64,000 bases of DNA from Acidiphilium multivorum AIU301 (GTDB lineage: Bacteria; Pseudomonadota; Alphaproteobacteria; Acetobacterales; Acetobacteraceae), in NCBI RefSeq assembly GCF_000202835.1, contig NC_015186.1, positions 1,364,001 to 1,428,000 on the forward strand, in the 5' to 3' direction. Position 1 is the stretch's first letter, and each line of letters begins with the position of its first letter. Of the stretch, positions 27,949 through 36,903 are shown in pieces. Position numbers and translations under genes: made by a program. The notes beneath the pieces were generated by a model that searched no databases, was not told where the DNA came from, and worked only from the letters and a program-made list of their open reading frames with translations.

Positions 27949-27952
<4 letters not shown>

Positions 27953-28482
27953 CCGGCGCATCTCGCGGTAACGCAAGCCGCCGCACGCTCGGCGCGCTGA
28001 TGGCGCTGGCGGTGCTGGCCATCGACCAGGCCTCGAAGGCCTGGATCCTCTACGGACTCGACCTGCCGCGGAAGGGCAGCGTGCCGGTCCTGCCGGTGCT
28101 GAACTTCACCATGGTCTGGAACCACGGCGTCACCTTCGGCATCCTGGCCGGCGACGACGCGCGGCTGCTGCTGATCGCGGTCGCGATCGCCGCCATCGCC
28201 GGGCTCTCGGTCTGGCTCTGGCGCACCCCCTCGCTGCTCGCGGCGCTCGGCCTCGGCGCCATCATCGGCGGCGCCGCCGGCAACGTCATCTCGCGAATCG
28301 CCTACGGCGCGGTGGTCGATTTCGTCGATGTCCATATCGGCAACCTGCATTGGTACGTCTTCAACCTCGCCGACGCCGCGATCGATGGCGGCGTCGCCGC
28401 GCTGATCATCGAAAGCCTGTTCAGCCGCGACCGCGCCGGTCACTTGCCGCCTCCCGCGCGCGAGGATAAGGAAGCGCCATGA
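27949..28482 (+). CDS. lspA: Lipoprotein signal peptidase (signal peptidase II)
   Basis: 177-residue aspartic peptidase with four membrane helices that removes signal peptides from prolipoproteins after lipidation. LAIDQASKAWIL near the N-terminus, VWNHGVTFGIL, the GAAGNVISRIAYGAVVDFVD stretch with the first catalytic Asp, and VFNLADAAI with the second, are all visible. It overlaps ileS upstream by ATGA and a lipoprotein gene downstream by ATGA, so its own substrate may be the next gene product. Confidence 0.96.
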
Positions 28483-29048
28483 TCCGTTCATCGCGCGCGA
28501 CCCTTCCGTTCCTGCTGCTCGGCCCGCTGCTGCTGGCCGGATGCAGCAATCCGTCGAAGACCTTCGGGCTGACGGTCACGCCCCCCAACGCGTTCGATGT
28601 CGGTACCGAGGCTCCGCTGTCGATGCCGCCGGATCTCCAGGCCCTGCCCACCCCCGTGCCCGGCGAGCCGCGGCCCCAGCAGGTCTCCTCCTCGACCGAG
28701 GCGCAGAGCATCCTCTCGCCGCAGAGCGCCCTGCAGAACGCCAGCACCACGATGGGCCCGGCGCAGCAGGCGCTGCTCGAACAGGCCGGGCCGACGCCGC
28801 CGGCCAATATCCGCGCGACGATCAACCATGACGCCGAACAGGAAAGCCGCAGCCCCGGTTTCGTCGGCTCGCTGATGTCCTTCGGCAGCTCGTCGAAGGG
28901 CGCCAAGGTGGTCAACGCGCCGGCCGAGCAGAAGCGCCTGCAGGAAAACGCCGCCCTCGGCGAGCCGGCAACGAAGGGCACGACGCCGGCGACCGCGCCG
29001 GGCCAGGCGCAGAAGGGCGTTGTCGGCCGGTTCCTCGACCTGTTCTGA
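28479..29048 (+). CDS. DUF3035 lipoprotein, BamF-like component of outer-membrane assembly
   Basis: 189-residue lipoprotein. A signal peptide ends in the lipobox LLLAGC with the lipidated Cys at about residue 22, giving a mature Ser/Asn-rich start. The conserved DUF3035 stretch is PPNAFDVGTEAPLSMPPDL followed by a proline-rich linker. DUF3035 proteins are the BamF subunit of the alphaproteobacterial beta-barrel assembly machine, so an outer-membrane biogenesis role is likely, by family. The rest is low in hydrophobic residues and probably extended. The gene follows lspA with a 4-base overlap, as is common in this class. Confidence 0.8.
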   Translation: MIRSSRATLPFLLLGPLLLAGCSNPSKTFGLTVTPPNAFDVGTEAPLSMPPDLQALPTPVPGEPRPQQVSSSTEAQSILSPQSALQNASTTMGPAQQALLEQAGPTPPANIRATINHDAEQESRSPGFVGSLMSFGSSSKGAKVVNAPAEQKRLQENAALGEPATKGTTPATAPGQAQKGVVGRFLDLF

Positions 29049-29139
29049 GTCGGCGGCGCCGGCAAGGGGCTGGCGCTCATGGCTGGCCGGCATCGCCTCG
29101 GCGGTTGAACACAGGCCTGCGAAGGGCATATCGGCTTTC

Positions 29140-30369
29140 ATGTCGGAATGTATCACCGCGTCCCCGGCCGCCGTCGCGAAGACCGATGCCGCCCCCTCCT
29201 CCGCGCTGACCACGCTGTTCGCGGTCGCGACCGGCGCGGTCGTCGCCAACATCTATTACGTCCAGCCTCTGGTCGGCACGATCGCGCCGGATATCGGCCT
29301 GCCGGCGCAGGTCGCGAGCCTGCTGGTGACGCTGACGCAGCTCGGCTACGCCGCCGGCCTGCTGCTGCTGGTGCCGCTGGGCGACCTGCTGGAGAACCGC
29401 AAGCTGATCGCGCGCATGGTCGGCGCCTCCGCCATCGCCCTCGGCCTCGCCGCCATCGCCTGGAACGGCACGAGCTTCCTCGCCGCCTCGCTGCTGATCG
29501 GCGTCAGCTCCGCGGCGGTGCAGATCATGGTGCCGATGATCGCCTCGCTGACGCCCGATGCCATCCGCGGCCGCGTGGTGGGCAATGTGATGGCCGGGCT
29601 GCTGCTCGGCATCCTGCTCGCCCGGCCGATGGCGAGCTTCGTCGCCTGGCTCGCCGGCTGGCGGGCGGTGTTCGGCATTTCGGCGGCGGGCATCGCGCTG
29701 CTGGCGGTCCTGCTGCGGCTCAAGCTGCCGCGCGTCACGCCGAAGCTCGATCATCACTATGGCGAGCTGATCGTCTCGATGCTCGGCCTCTACCGCACCG
29801 AGCCGATGCTGCGCCGCCGCGCCGCCTACCAGACCTGCGCCTTCGCCGCCTTCACCCTGTACTGGACGGCGGCGCCGCTGCTGCTGCTGCATGAATTCCA
29901 CTACACCCAGTTCGGCATCGCGATCTTCGCCCTGGTCGGCGCCGCCGGCGCCGCCGCCGCGCCGATCGCCGGGCGGCTGGCCGATGCCGGATACGGCCGC
30001 CCCGGCACCGCGACCGCGCTGGCGCTGATCGCCCTCTCCTTCCTGATCTCGGGCTATGGCGCCGCCATCCACAGCGTCGTCCTCCTCGCCGGCGCCGGCG
30101 TGCTGCTCGATTTCGGCGTGCAGGCCAACAACCTGTTCGGCCAGCGGGCGATCTACGCCCTTGCCCCCGAGCGGCGGGCCCGGCTGAACGGCGCCTACAT
30201 GACCGCCTTCTTCCTCGGCGGCGCCGCCGGCTCGGCGGTGGCGAGCGACCTGCTGATCCGCGGCGGCTGGACGCTGGTCGCCATCGTCGGCGGGGTGCTG
30301 CCGCTGCTCGCCCTGACCTATTTCGGCATCAACGAAGTGCGGCGGGCGGCGGCGCGGCACCACGGATGA
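29140..30369 (+). CDS. MFS transporter, probable drug or metabolite exporter
   Basis: 409 residues with about twelve membrane segments. The loop after TM2 reads LGDLLENRKLIARMV, the MFS signature variant; GRVVGNVMAGLLLGILLARPMAS resembles motif C of 14- and 12-TM exporters. The N-terminal YYVQPLVGTIAPDIGLP segment is typical of the YnfM-like/DHA1 group. The substrate is unknown. The start follows a poorly spaced AAGGG; the sequence upstream in frame carries no family similarity. The last 41 bases overlap, tail to tail, the esterase gene on the other strand. Confidence 0.83.
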   Translation: MSECITASPAAVAKTDAAPSSALTTLFAVATGAVVANIYYVQPLVGTIAPDIGLPAQVASLLVTLTQLGYAAGLLLLVPLGDLLENRKLIARMVGASAIALGLAAIAWNGTSFLAASLLIGVSSAAVQIMVPMIASLTPDAIRGRVVGNVMAGLLLGILLARPMASFVAWLAGWRAVFGISAAGIALLAVLLRLKLPRVTPKLDHHYGELIVSMLGLYRTEPMLRRRAAYQTCAFAAFTLYWTAAPLLLLHEFHYTQFGIAIFALVGAAGAAAAPIAGRLADAGYGRPGTATALALIALSFLISGYGAAIHSVVLLAGAGVLLDFGVQANNLFGQRAIYALAPERRARLNGAYMTAFFLGGAAGSAVASDLLIRGGWTLVAIVGGVLPLLALTYFGINEVRRAAARHHG

Positions 30370-31237
30370 AGGCGGCGCTCTCGTCGAGCGCCGCGCGCCC
30401 CTCGGGCAGGATCGCCTGGAAGATCGGCCAGGCATGCGGCACGACGGGCCAGATCCGGAGCAGGCTATCGACGCCGGCGGCCAGCGCCTTCTCGTGCAGC
30501 CGCACCGAATCGTCGAGCAGCACCTCCCGCGCGCCGACATGGACCAGCATCGGCGGCAGGCCGGCGAGATCGGCGTAGAGCGGCGAGGCGAACGGATTGT
30601 ACGGATCGGTGCCGGCGAGATAGGGGCGCGCGCCCTCGGCGATCCGGCCGCCCTGGATCATCGGGTCGCACCGCCGGTTCTCGACCGCGCTGCGGCCGGT
30701 GCCGGCAAGGTCGGTCCAGGGCGAGAACAGCACCAGCCGCGCCGGCATCGCCATGCCCGCCTCGCGGACCCGCAACGCCACCGCGAGCGCGAGGCCGCCG
30801 CCCGCCGAATCGCCGGCGATGGCGAGGCTCGCCGGATCGTGCCCCTGCGCGACGAGCCCGCGGAAGGCGGCGAAGCCGTCATCGACGGCGGCGGGAAAGG
30901 GATGCGCCGGGGCGAGGCGGTAATCGGCGGCGAAGACACGCAGGCCCCGGCGCGCGAGGCCGCCGGTGACCGGGCGGTGCGACTCGGCGGAGCAGACGAC
31001 ATAGCCGCCGCCATGCAGGTAAAGCACGGTCATCGCCGGCGGGGCGCCGAAGGCGGGCTCGACCCATTCGCCCGGCACGCCGCCGATGATCGAGGGGGTA
31101 TATCGCACGCCGCGCGGGGTCGGCATCGGCGAGCGGAACGCCTTGCGGAGCGACTCGGCATCGGTCGCGCGGGCGAGCTTGCGCTTGACCTGCACACGCA
31201 GGACCGGATTGATCAGGTGGGCTGCGAGGCTGGCCAT
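30329..31237 (-). CDS. Alpha/beta-hydrolase of the hormone-sensitive lipase (acetyl esterase) family
   Basis: 302-residue cytoplasmic esterase. The oxyanion-hole motif HGGGYVVCSAESHR and the nucleophile elbow GDSAGGGLALAVALR are those of family IV (HSL-like) esterases. The acidic residue region VHVGAREVLLDDSVRL and the catalytic histidine near VVPHAWPIF complete the triad. The physiological substrate is unknown; short-chain acyl esters are usual for the family. It is divergent from mutL with a 59-base gap and overlaps the convergent MFS gene by 41 bases. Confidence 0.87.
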   Translation of the reverse strand: MASLAAHLINPVLRVQVKRKLARATDAESLRKAFRSPMPTPRGVRYTPSIIGGVPGEWVEPAFGAPPAMTVLYLHGGGYVVCSAESHRPVTGGLARRGLRVFAADYRLAPAHPFPAAVDDGFAAFRGLVAQGHDPASLAIAGDSAGGGLALAVALRVREAGMAMPARLVLFSPWTDLAGTGRSAVENRRCDPMIQGGRIAEGARPYLAGTDPYNPFASPLYADLAGLPPMLVHVGAREVLLDDSVRLHEKALAAGVDSLLRIWPVVPHAWPIFQAILPEGRAALDESAAFIRGAAPPPAALR

Positions 31238-31296
31238 GGGTCTGTGTCGGGCTCCGGGTGCATGGCGGAAGAGGCTTGTTGCTGTAAGATGGGGCC

Positions 31297-33045
31297 ATGC
31301 CGATCCGCCGCCTAGACCCGACCACGATCAACCGGATTGCCGCCGGCGAGGTCATCGAACGGCCGGCCGCCGCGGTCAAGGAACTGGTGGAGAACGCGCT
31401 CGATGCCGGGGCACGACGGATCGGGGTGACGATCGAGGGCGGCGGGATCGGCCGGATCGAGGTGACCGATGACGGTCACGGGATTCCCGAGGCCGAACTG
31501 CCGCTGGCGATCGAACGGCACGCCACATCGAAACTGACCGACGAGGCGCTGGTCCGGATCGCCACGCTGGGGTTCCGGGGCGAGGCGTTGCCGTCGATCG
31601 GGGCGGCCGGACGGCTGACCGTAACCTCCCGCCCGGCGGGGCAGGATTCGGCGGCCAGGATCGTGGTCGATGGCGGGGCCGTCCGCGAGGTCGAGCCGGT
31701 GGCCGGGCCGGTCGGGACCTGCGTGACCGTCGAGGACCTGTTCCACGCGACGCCGGCGCGGCGGAAATTCCTGCGCAGCGCCGGCGCCGAGGCGGGGTCC
31801 TGCGCCGATGCGGTCCGGCACCTGGCGCTGGCGGCGCCTGCGGTGGGGTTTTCGCTGACGATCGACGGGGCGGCGAGTTTCGACCTGCCGCCGCAAGACC
31901 GGCGGGAGCGGGTGGCGGCGATCTATGGGCGGGCGGATGCGGAGAAGCTGCTGGAGATCGAGGCGGTTCGCGAAGAGGTGGCGCTGCGGGGGTTCATCTC
32001 GCCGGCGAGCCTGACGCGGGCGGCGGCGCGGCACCAGCACATGGTGGTGAACGGGCGGCCGGTGCGGGACCCGCTGCTGCGGATGGCGCTGCGGCTCGCG
32101 TATCGGGAGCGGATTCCGGCGGGGCGGCATCCGCTGGCGGCGCTGTGGCTGGAGATTCCGGCGGAGATGCTGGATGTGAACGTGCATCCGGCGAAGGCGG
32201 AGCTGCGGTTCGCAGCACCCGACGCGGTGCGGTCGCTGATGATCGGGGCGGTGCAGCGGGCGCTGGCGACCCCGGCGGACCTGGCGGCGGCCCCCTCGGT
32301 GTCGATGCCGCGGACGAGCTGGGCGGCTTCCTCGCCGATGCCGCGGTATCCGCAGGCGGAGAGCCGGGCGGCGCGGGGGTTCGCGGAGGCGGAGTTGCGC
32401 GGGCTGGATTTGCCGCCGGCGCGGGTGGCGCCGGAGGTTCTGCCCGAATCGCGGCCGGACTATCCGCTGGGGACGCCGATCGCGCAGGTGTTCGACACGT
32501 ATATTCTCGCGCAGAGCGGGGACGGGACGCTGGTGCTGGTGGACCAGCACGCGGCGCATGAGCGGCTGACCGAGATCAGGCTGCGGGCGGAGCGGGATTC
32601 GGGGGCGATTCCGGCGCAGGCGCTGCTGGCGCCTTCGGTGGTGGAGCTGCCGGCGGAGGATATCGCGCGGCTGCTGGGGGCGGCGGAGCGGCTGGCGGGG
32701 CTGGGGCTGGAGATCGAGGCGTTCGGGCCGGGGGCGGTGCTGGTGCGGGCGGTGCCGGCCGCGCTGGCCAAGGCCGACCCGGCCGCGCTGGCGCGGGATG
32801 TGGCGGACACGCTGGCGGAGAGCGGGACGGCGACGGCGCTGGAAGCGAAGCTGGACGCGGTGCTGATCCGCATGGCGTGCCACCGTTCGGTGCGGGCGGG
32901 GCGGCGGCTGGCGTTCGCCGAGATGGAGGCGCTGTTGCGGGCGATGGAGACGACCCCCCTCGCCCAAACCTGCCCGCACGGGCGGCCCACGGTGCTGCGG
33001 CTGAGCCGGGGCGATCTGGAGCGGATGTTCGGCCGGGCCGGCTGA
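31297..33045 (+). CDS. mutL: DNA mismatch repair protein MutL
   Basis: 582 residues. GHKL ATPase motifs are complete: INRIAAGEVIERPAAAVKEL, LVENALDAGA, TDDGHGIPE, HATSKLTD and LGFRGEALPSIGA. The C-terminal dimerisation and endonuclease region has DQHAAHERLTEI, ACHRSVRAGRRL and CPHGRPT. In the DQHA-x2-E-x4-E metal motif the last Glu is one residue early (ERLTE), so nicking activity should not be taken for granted. The gene's coding strand is richer in G than its neighbours, with many codons ending in G. It is a single gene, not in an operon. Confidence 0.95.
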   Translation: MPIRRLDPTTINRIAAGEVIERPAAAVKELVENALDAGARRIGVTIEGGGIGRIEVTDDGHGIPEAELPLAIERHATSKLTDEALVRIATLGFRGEALPSIGAAGRLTVTSRPAGQDSAARIVVDGGAVREVEPVAGPVGTCVTVEDLFHATPARRKFLRSAGAEAGSCADAVRHLALAAPAVGFSLTIDGAASFDLPPQDRRERVAAIYGRADAEKLLEIEAVREEVALRGFISPASLTRAAARHQHMVVNGRPVRDPLLRMALRLAYRERIPAGRHPLAALWLEIPAEMLDVNVHPAKAELRFAAPDAVRSLMIGAVQRALATPADLAAAPSVSMPRTSWAASSPMPRYPQAESRAARGFAEAELRGLDLPPARVAPEVLPESRPDYPLGTPIAQVFDTYILAQSGDGTLVLVDQHAAHERLTEIRLRAERDSGAIPAQALLAPSVVELPAEDIARLLGAAERLAGLGLEIEAFGPGAVLVRAVPAALAKADPAALARDVADTLAESGTATALEAKLDAVLIRMACHRSVRAGRRLAFAEMEALLRAMETTPLAQTCPHGRPTVLRLSRGDLERMFGRAG

Positions 33046-33190
33046 GACCATCCAGATCGTTCTTCCCGAACGGCCTGCACCCGCTGAAAACGTGGCTTTG
33101 TCCGGTAGCTGTCTGGTTGCTACGAGGCCCAAGCCCACGGTTCATGACCGTGATGCCACTCAAAAAACGGTGTGATTTCAGGAATTTGTG

Positions 33191-33265
33191 TGGTGGGCGC
33201 GACAGGGATTGAACCTGTGACCCCTGCCATGTCAAGGCAGTGCTCTCCCGCTGAGCTACGCGCCC
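33191..33265 (-). tRNA. tRNA-Val, anticodon GAC
   Basis: 75-base cloverleaf read on the minus strand. The acceptor stem starts GGGCGCG and pairs with CGCGCCC, and CCA is encoded at the 3' end (TGG at 33191-33193 on the plus strand). The D-arm is AGCTCAGCGGGAGAGC, the anticodon stem CTGCC/GGCAG closes loop TTGACAT (anticodon GAC), and the T-arm contains GGTTCAATCC. It reads valine codons GUC and GUU. It lies downstream of the catabolic run on the same strand, with a 62-base gap to the SDR gene. Confidence 0.96.
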
Positions 33266-33327
33266 GCCGTTGCGGTGCGACGGGTATTACAGGCCGCCGC
33301 CCCGCGATGCAAGAGGGCCGGAGCCGG

Positions 33328-34095
33328 TCAGCGCGGCGCCATCCGTAGCGCGCCGTCGAGCCGGATCGTCTCGCCGTTCAGCATGGTGTTCCCGATGATA
33401 TGGCACACCAGCGCGGCGTATTCCGCCGGCCGCCCGAGCCGCGGCGGAAACGGCACGGCGGCGCCGAGCGCGCACTGCGCCTCGTCCGGCAGGCCGGCCA
33501 TCATCGGGGTTTCGAACACGCCGGGCGCGATCGTCATCACCCGGATGCCGCTGCGCGCCAGTTCCCGCGCCAGCGGCAGCGTCATGCCGGCCACCCCGGC
33601 CTTCGAGGCGGCATACGCGGCCTGGCCGATCTGCCCGTCGAACGCCGCGATCGAGGCGGTGTTCACGATCACCCCGCGCTCGCCGCCCTCATCCGGCGCA
33701 CCTTCCGCCATCGCCGCGGCGGCGAGCCGGATCATGTTGAACGTGCCGATGAGGTTCACCGAAATCACCCGCGCGAACCGCTCGAGCGAGGCCGGTCCCT
33801 CGCGCCCCAGCACCTTCTCGCCCAGCACGATTCCGGCGCAGTTCACCAGCCCGTGCAGCCCGCCGAACGCCGCCCGCGCCGCCGCCACCGCGGCCTCCGC
33901 CTGGCCGGCATCCGTCACATCGGTCCGCACGAATCGCGCGGCGGCGCCGAGTTCGGCCGCGAGCGCCATGCCCGGCGCCTCGGCCACATCCGCCAGCACC
34001 ACGCGCCCGCCCTCCGCCACCAGCGCCCGCGCCGCGGCGGCGCCAAGCCCGGAGCCGCCGCCGGTGACCAGAAACACCTTGTCGCGAATGTCCAT
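33328..34095 (-). CDS. SDR-family 3-hydroxyacyl-CoA dehydrogenase (type II-like)
   Basis: 255-residue short-chain dehydrogenase. It has the NAD-binding [15 protein letters not shown], the [11 protein letters not shown] stretch (NAG-type motif), catalytic Ser in [16 protein letters not shown] and the [13 protein letters not shown] catalytic Tyr/Lys. The segment [16 protein letters not shown] is characteristic of the 17-beta-HSD10/short-chain 3-hydroxyacyl-CoA dehydrogenase group used in fatty-acid and branched-chain amino-acid degradation. This fits the neighbouring acyl-CoA enzymes. A GGAG precedes the ATG. It is the last protein gene of the minus-strand catabolic run. Confidence 0.87.
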   Translation of the reverse strand: MDIRDKVFLVTGGGSGLGAAAARALVAEGGRVVLADVAEAPGMALAAELGAAARFVRTDVTDAGQAEAAVAAARAAFGGLHGLVNCAGIVLGEKVLGREGPASLERFARVISVNLIGTFNMIRLAAAAMAEGAPDEGGERGVIVNTASIAAFDGQIGQAAYAASKAGVAGMTLPLARELARSGIRVMTIAPGVFETPMMAGLPDEAQCALGAAVPFPPRLGRPAEYAALVCHIIGNTMLNGETIRLDGALRMAPR

Positions 34096-34130
34096 TTTTG
34101 CTCCGCCCCGTCAGATTGCCCGGCGCGCCA

Positions 34131-35852
34131 TCACGCCGGGCCGCCGCCCTCGCCCGAGGCCAGCTCCGGAAACGCGCTCTCGGCGAAGCGCACCACCTCG
34201 CCCGCCAGCCCGGCCTCGCCGCCCGCCTCGCCGCGCCGCAACTGCACACGCCGGATCTTCCCCGAAATCGTCTTCGGCAGGTCGGTGACGAACACGATCT
34301 CCCGCACCCGCTTGAACGGCGCCAGCCGCGCCCGCGCATGCCGGAAGATCGACAGCGCCGTGGCCCGGTCCGCCGCCGCCCCCGGCACCAGCGCGACATA
34401 GGCGACCGGCACCGAAAGGCGGATCTCGTCCGGCTTCGGCACCACCGCCGCCTCGGCGACGCTTCCGTGCTCGATCAGCACGCTCTCCAGCTCGAACGGG
34501 CTGATCCGGTAATCCGACGACTTGAACACGTCATCCGCCCGGCCGACGAAGGTGAGATAGCCGTCGGCGTCGATCTGCGCGACATCGCCGGTCCGGTAAT
34601 AGGCGCCGTCGGTGCCGCGCAGCGCGCCGGTCTCGGCGTCGACATAGCCGCGCATCAGCCCGGCCGGCCGCGCCGCGCCAAGCGGCAGCGCCACCTCGCC
34701 CTCGGTCACCGAATCGTTCGCCTGGTCGAGTATGGCGATGCGGTAGCCCGGCAGCGGCCGGCCCATCGACCCCGGCTTCACCGCCTGGCCGGGCGAATTG
34801 CCGATCTGCGCGGTCGTCTCGGTCTGGCCGTAGCCGTCGCGGATCGTCAGCCCCCACATCGCCCGCACCCGGTCGATGATCTCGGCGTTCAGCGGCTCGC
34901 CGGCGCAGGCCAGCTCGCGCAGCGCCACCTTCCATTGCGCGAGATCGTTCTGGATCAGCAGCCGCCAGACCGTCGGCGGCGCGCACAGCGTCGTCACCCC
35001 GCAGCGGACCAGCGTATCGAGCAGCGCCTTCGCCTCGAAGCGCGGCTGGTTGACGATGAACACCGTCGCCCCCGCGTTCCAGGGCGCGAAGAAACTGCTC
35101 CAGGCATGCTTCGCCCAGCCCGGCGAGGAAATGTTCAGATGCACATCCCCCGGCCGCAACCCGATCCAGTACATCGTCGAGAGACTGCCGACCGAATAGG
35201 AATAATGCGAATGCAGAACGAGTTTCGGCTTCGCCGTGGTGCCCGAGGTGAAATAGAGCAGCAGCGGATCATCCGCCCGGGTCGGTCCGTCCGGCGTGAA
35301 ATCCGCGCTCTCGCCCTCGGGCGCGTAGGGCGTCCACCCATCCGGCGCGCCGCCGATCGCGATCCGCTGGAACGTGCCGGCCACAGCGTCGAACTTCGCC
35401 GCCTGGTCCGCCGTCGTCACCACGAAACGCGCCGCCCCGCGCTCCACCCGGTCCTGCAACTCCTCGGGCGTCAGCAGCGTCGTTGCCGGAATCACCACCG
35501 CGCCGAGCTTGATCGCCGCCAGCATCACCTCCCACAACGGCACGATATTGCCGAGCAGCAGGATCAGCCGGTCGCCCCGCCGCACGCCCCGGGCGCGCAG
35601 GAAATTCGCCGTCCGGTTCGACCGGGCCGACAATTCGGCGAAGCTCAGCCGCACATCCTCCCCGCCCGCCGGATCGGCGATCCACAGCGCCGGGCGCCGC
35701 GCGCTGCCGGCATCGCGGGCGAGATGCGCATCGAACCAGTCGAGCGCCCAGTTGAAATCCCGCGCCTCCGGCCAGCGGAATCCGGCGGAGGCGGCGGCAA
35801 GATCGGTCCGGTGGTCGAGAAGGAACTGCCGCGCGGCGATGAAGTCGGTCAT
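34131..35852 (-). CDS. AMP-forming acyl-CoA synthetase
   Basis: 573-residue ANL-superfamily adenylating ligase. The P-loop LYFTSGTTAKPKLVLHSH, the RDGYGQTETT motif, YRTGDVAQIDADGY and the C-terminal lysine region KTISGKIRRVQLR are all present. The family position (acetyl-CoA synthetase-like, with FNWALDWFD at the N-terminus) suggests short- or medium-chain carboxylates, possibly branched acids given the neighbours. The substrate is not determined. The start MTDFIAARQF lies 41 bases after the mmsB stop. It could activate propionate or isobutyrate for the pathway encoded upstream. Confidence 0.88.
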   Translation of the reverse strand: MTDFIAARQFLLDHRTDLAAASAGFRWPEARDFNWALDWFDAHLARDAGSARRPALWIADPAGGEDVRLSFAELSARSNRTANFLRARGVRRGDRLILLLGNIVPLWEVMLAAIKLGAVVIPATTLLTPEELQDRVERGAARFVVTTADQAAKFDAVAGTFQRIAIGGAPDGWTPYAPEGESADFTPDGPTRADDPLLLYFTSGTTAKPKLVLHSHYSYSVGSLSTMYWIGLRPGDVHLNISSPGWAKHAWSSFFAPWNAGATVFIVNQPRFEAKALLDTLVRCGVTTLCAPPTVWRLLIQNDLAQWKVALRELACAGEPLNAEIIDRVRAMWGLTIRDGYGQTETTAQIGNSPGQAVKPGSMGRPLPGYRIAILDQANDSVTEGEVALPLGAARPAGLMRGYVDAETGALRGTDGAYYRTGDVAQIDADGYLTFVGRADDVFKSSDYRISPFELESVLIEHGSVAEAAVVPKPDEIRLSVPVAYVALVPGAAADRATALSIFRHARARLAPFKRVREIVFVTDLPKTISGKIRRVQLRRGEAGGEAGLAGEVVRFAESAFPELASGEGGGPA

Positions 35853-35893
35853 GGACGTTTCCTTTTTTTCTGGTTCCGCGCCTCCCGCGCCGC

Positions 35894-36793
35894 TCAGGCG
35901 GGTTTCGACGCCGCCGAGATCGCCCGGAAGATCGCGGAAAAATCCTCGCCGCCATGCCCTGATTCGGCGAACGCGGCGTAGATGTCGCGCGCATGGCGGC
36001 CGAGCGCGGTCTCGGTGCCGGTCGCCGCCGCCGCCTCCATCGCGAGACCGAGATCCTTCAGCATCAGCGCGGCGGCGAAGCCCGGCCGGTATTCGTGATT
36101 GGCCGGGCTCGCCGGCACCGGTCCCGGCACCGGGCAATACGAGGTCAGCGACCAGCACTGGCCCGAGGCGGTGGAGGCCACGTCGAACAGTTTCTGCCGG
36201 TCGAGCCCCAGCCGGTCGGCCAGCGCGAAGGCCTCGCTCACCGCGATCATCGAGATGCCGAGGATCATGTTGTTGCAGATCTTCGCCGCCTGCCCGGCCC
36301 CGGCGCCGCCGCAATGCACGATGCGCCGGCCCATCGCCGCCAGCAGCGGCTCGCCGCGCTCGAACGCCTCGGCGCTGCCGCCGGCCATGAAGGTCAGCGT
36401 CCCGGCGCTGGCACCGCCCACCCCGCCGGAGACCGGCGCATCGAGCGAGAGCATCCCCCGTCCCGCCGCCATCGCATGCGCGGCGCGGGCGGAGTCGACA
36501 TCGATGGTCGAGCAGTCGATGAACAGCGTGCCGGCCCGCGCCGCCGGCAGGATGCCGTCCGCCGCCTCATAGACCGCGCGCACGATCGGGCCGGAGGGCA
36601 ACATGGTGATCACCGCATCCGCGTCGCGCGCCGCCTCGGCGGCAAGCGACACGATCGTCACACCCGCCGCCGCCGCCGCCTCGCGCGCCGCCGGCACGGT
36701 GTCGAAGCCGAGCACCGCATGGCCCGCGCGGACCAGATTGGCGGCCATCGGGCCGCCCATGTTGCCCAGGCCGATGAATCCGATCCGTGCCAT
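35894..36793 (-). CDS. mmsB: 3-hydroxyisobutyrate dehydrogenase
   Basis: 299-residue NAD-dependent beta-hydroxyacid dehydrogenase of the valine pathway, oxidising 3-hydroxyisobutyrate to methylmalonate semialdehyde. The N-terminal GFIGLGNMGGPMAANLVRAGH nucleotide-binding pattern (in part), the DAPVSGGVGGASAGTLTFM substrate-binding motif and the catalytic lysine in AGAGQAAKICNNM are all visible. The tail segment NHEYRPGFAAALMLKDL is specific for HIBADH. Its substrate would be made by the hydrolase immediately upstream; the two genes are separated by a pair of palindromic repeats. Confidence 0.94.
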   Translation of the reverse strand: MARIGFIGLGNMGGPMAANLVRAGHAVLGFDTVPAAREAAAAAGVTIVSLAAEAARDADAVITMLPSGPIVRAVYEAADGILPAARAGTLFIDCSTIDVDSARAAHAMAAGRGMLSLDAPVSGGVGGASAGTLTFMAGGSAEAFERGEPLLAAMGRRIVHCGGAGAGQAAKICNNMILGISMIAVSEAFALADRLGLDRQKLFDVASTASGQCWSLTSYCPVPGPVPASPANHEYRPGFAAALMLKDLGLAMEAAAATGTETALGRHARDIYAAFAESGHGGEDFSAIFRAISAASKPA

Positions 36794-36814
36794 GCGTATC
36801 CTCCTGTCAGTGCG

Positions 36815-36849
36815 TTAGAGCATCATCCGATCGGATAAAGATGCTCTAA
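36815..36849. repeat. Palindromic repeat element, copy 1
   Basis: TTAGAGCATC (36815-36824) pairs perfectly with GATGCTCTAA (36840-36849). The stem continues through an inner perfect palindrome, ATCCGATCGGAT. The same outer (TAGAGCA/TGCTCTA) and inner (TCCGATC) words recur in copy 2 twelve bases downstream, so this is a dispersed-type palindromic unit rather than a chance terminator. It sits between the hydrolase and mmsB genes and could still attenuate read-through. Confidence 0.85.
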
Positions 36850-36861
36850 TTATCAATATGA

Positions 36862-36903
36862 TAGAGCACTACATCCGATCCGAAAGGATCGGAAAGTGCT
36901 CTA
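36862..36903. repeat. Palindromic repeat element, copy 2, overlapping a gene end
   Basis: TAGAGCACT (36862-36870) pairs with AGTGCTCTA (36895-36903), and CCGATCC (36875-36881) pairs with GGATCGG (36886-36892) across a GAAA tetraloop. It covers the last codons and the TAG stop of the 3-hydroxyisobutyryl-CoA hydrolase gene, whose final residues EHFPILSDRM are encoded by the element. Confidence 0.88.

Noticed and set aside
33046-33190. A small gene or RNA between mutL and tRNA-Val
   Set aside because: No ribosome site with a plausible open frame and no stable conserved structure was seen; only a short stretch with ordinary composition.
36815-36903. A simple intrinsic terminator between two genes
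   Set aside because: The two hairpins share sequence words with one another, lack T tracts, and one lies inside coding sequence, so a repeat element explains them better.
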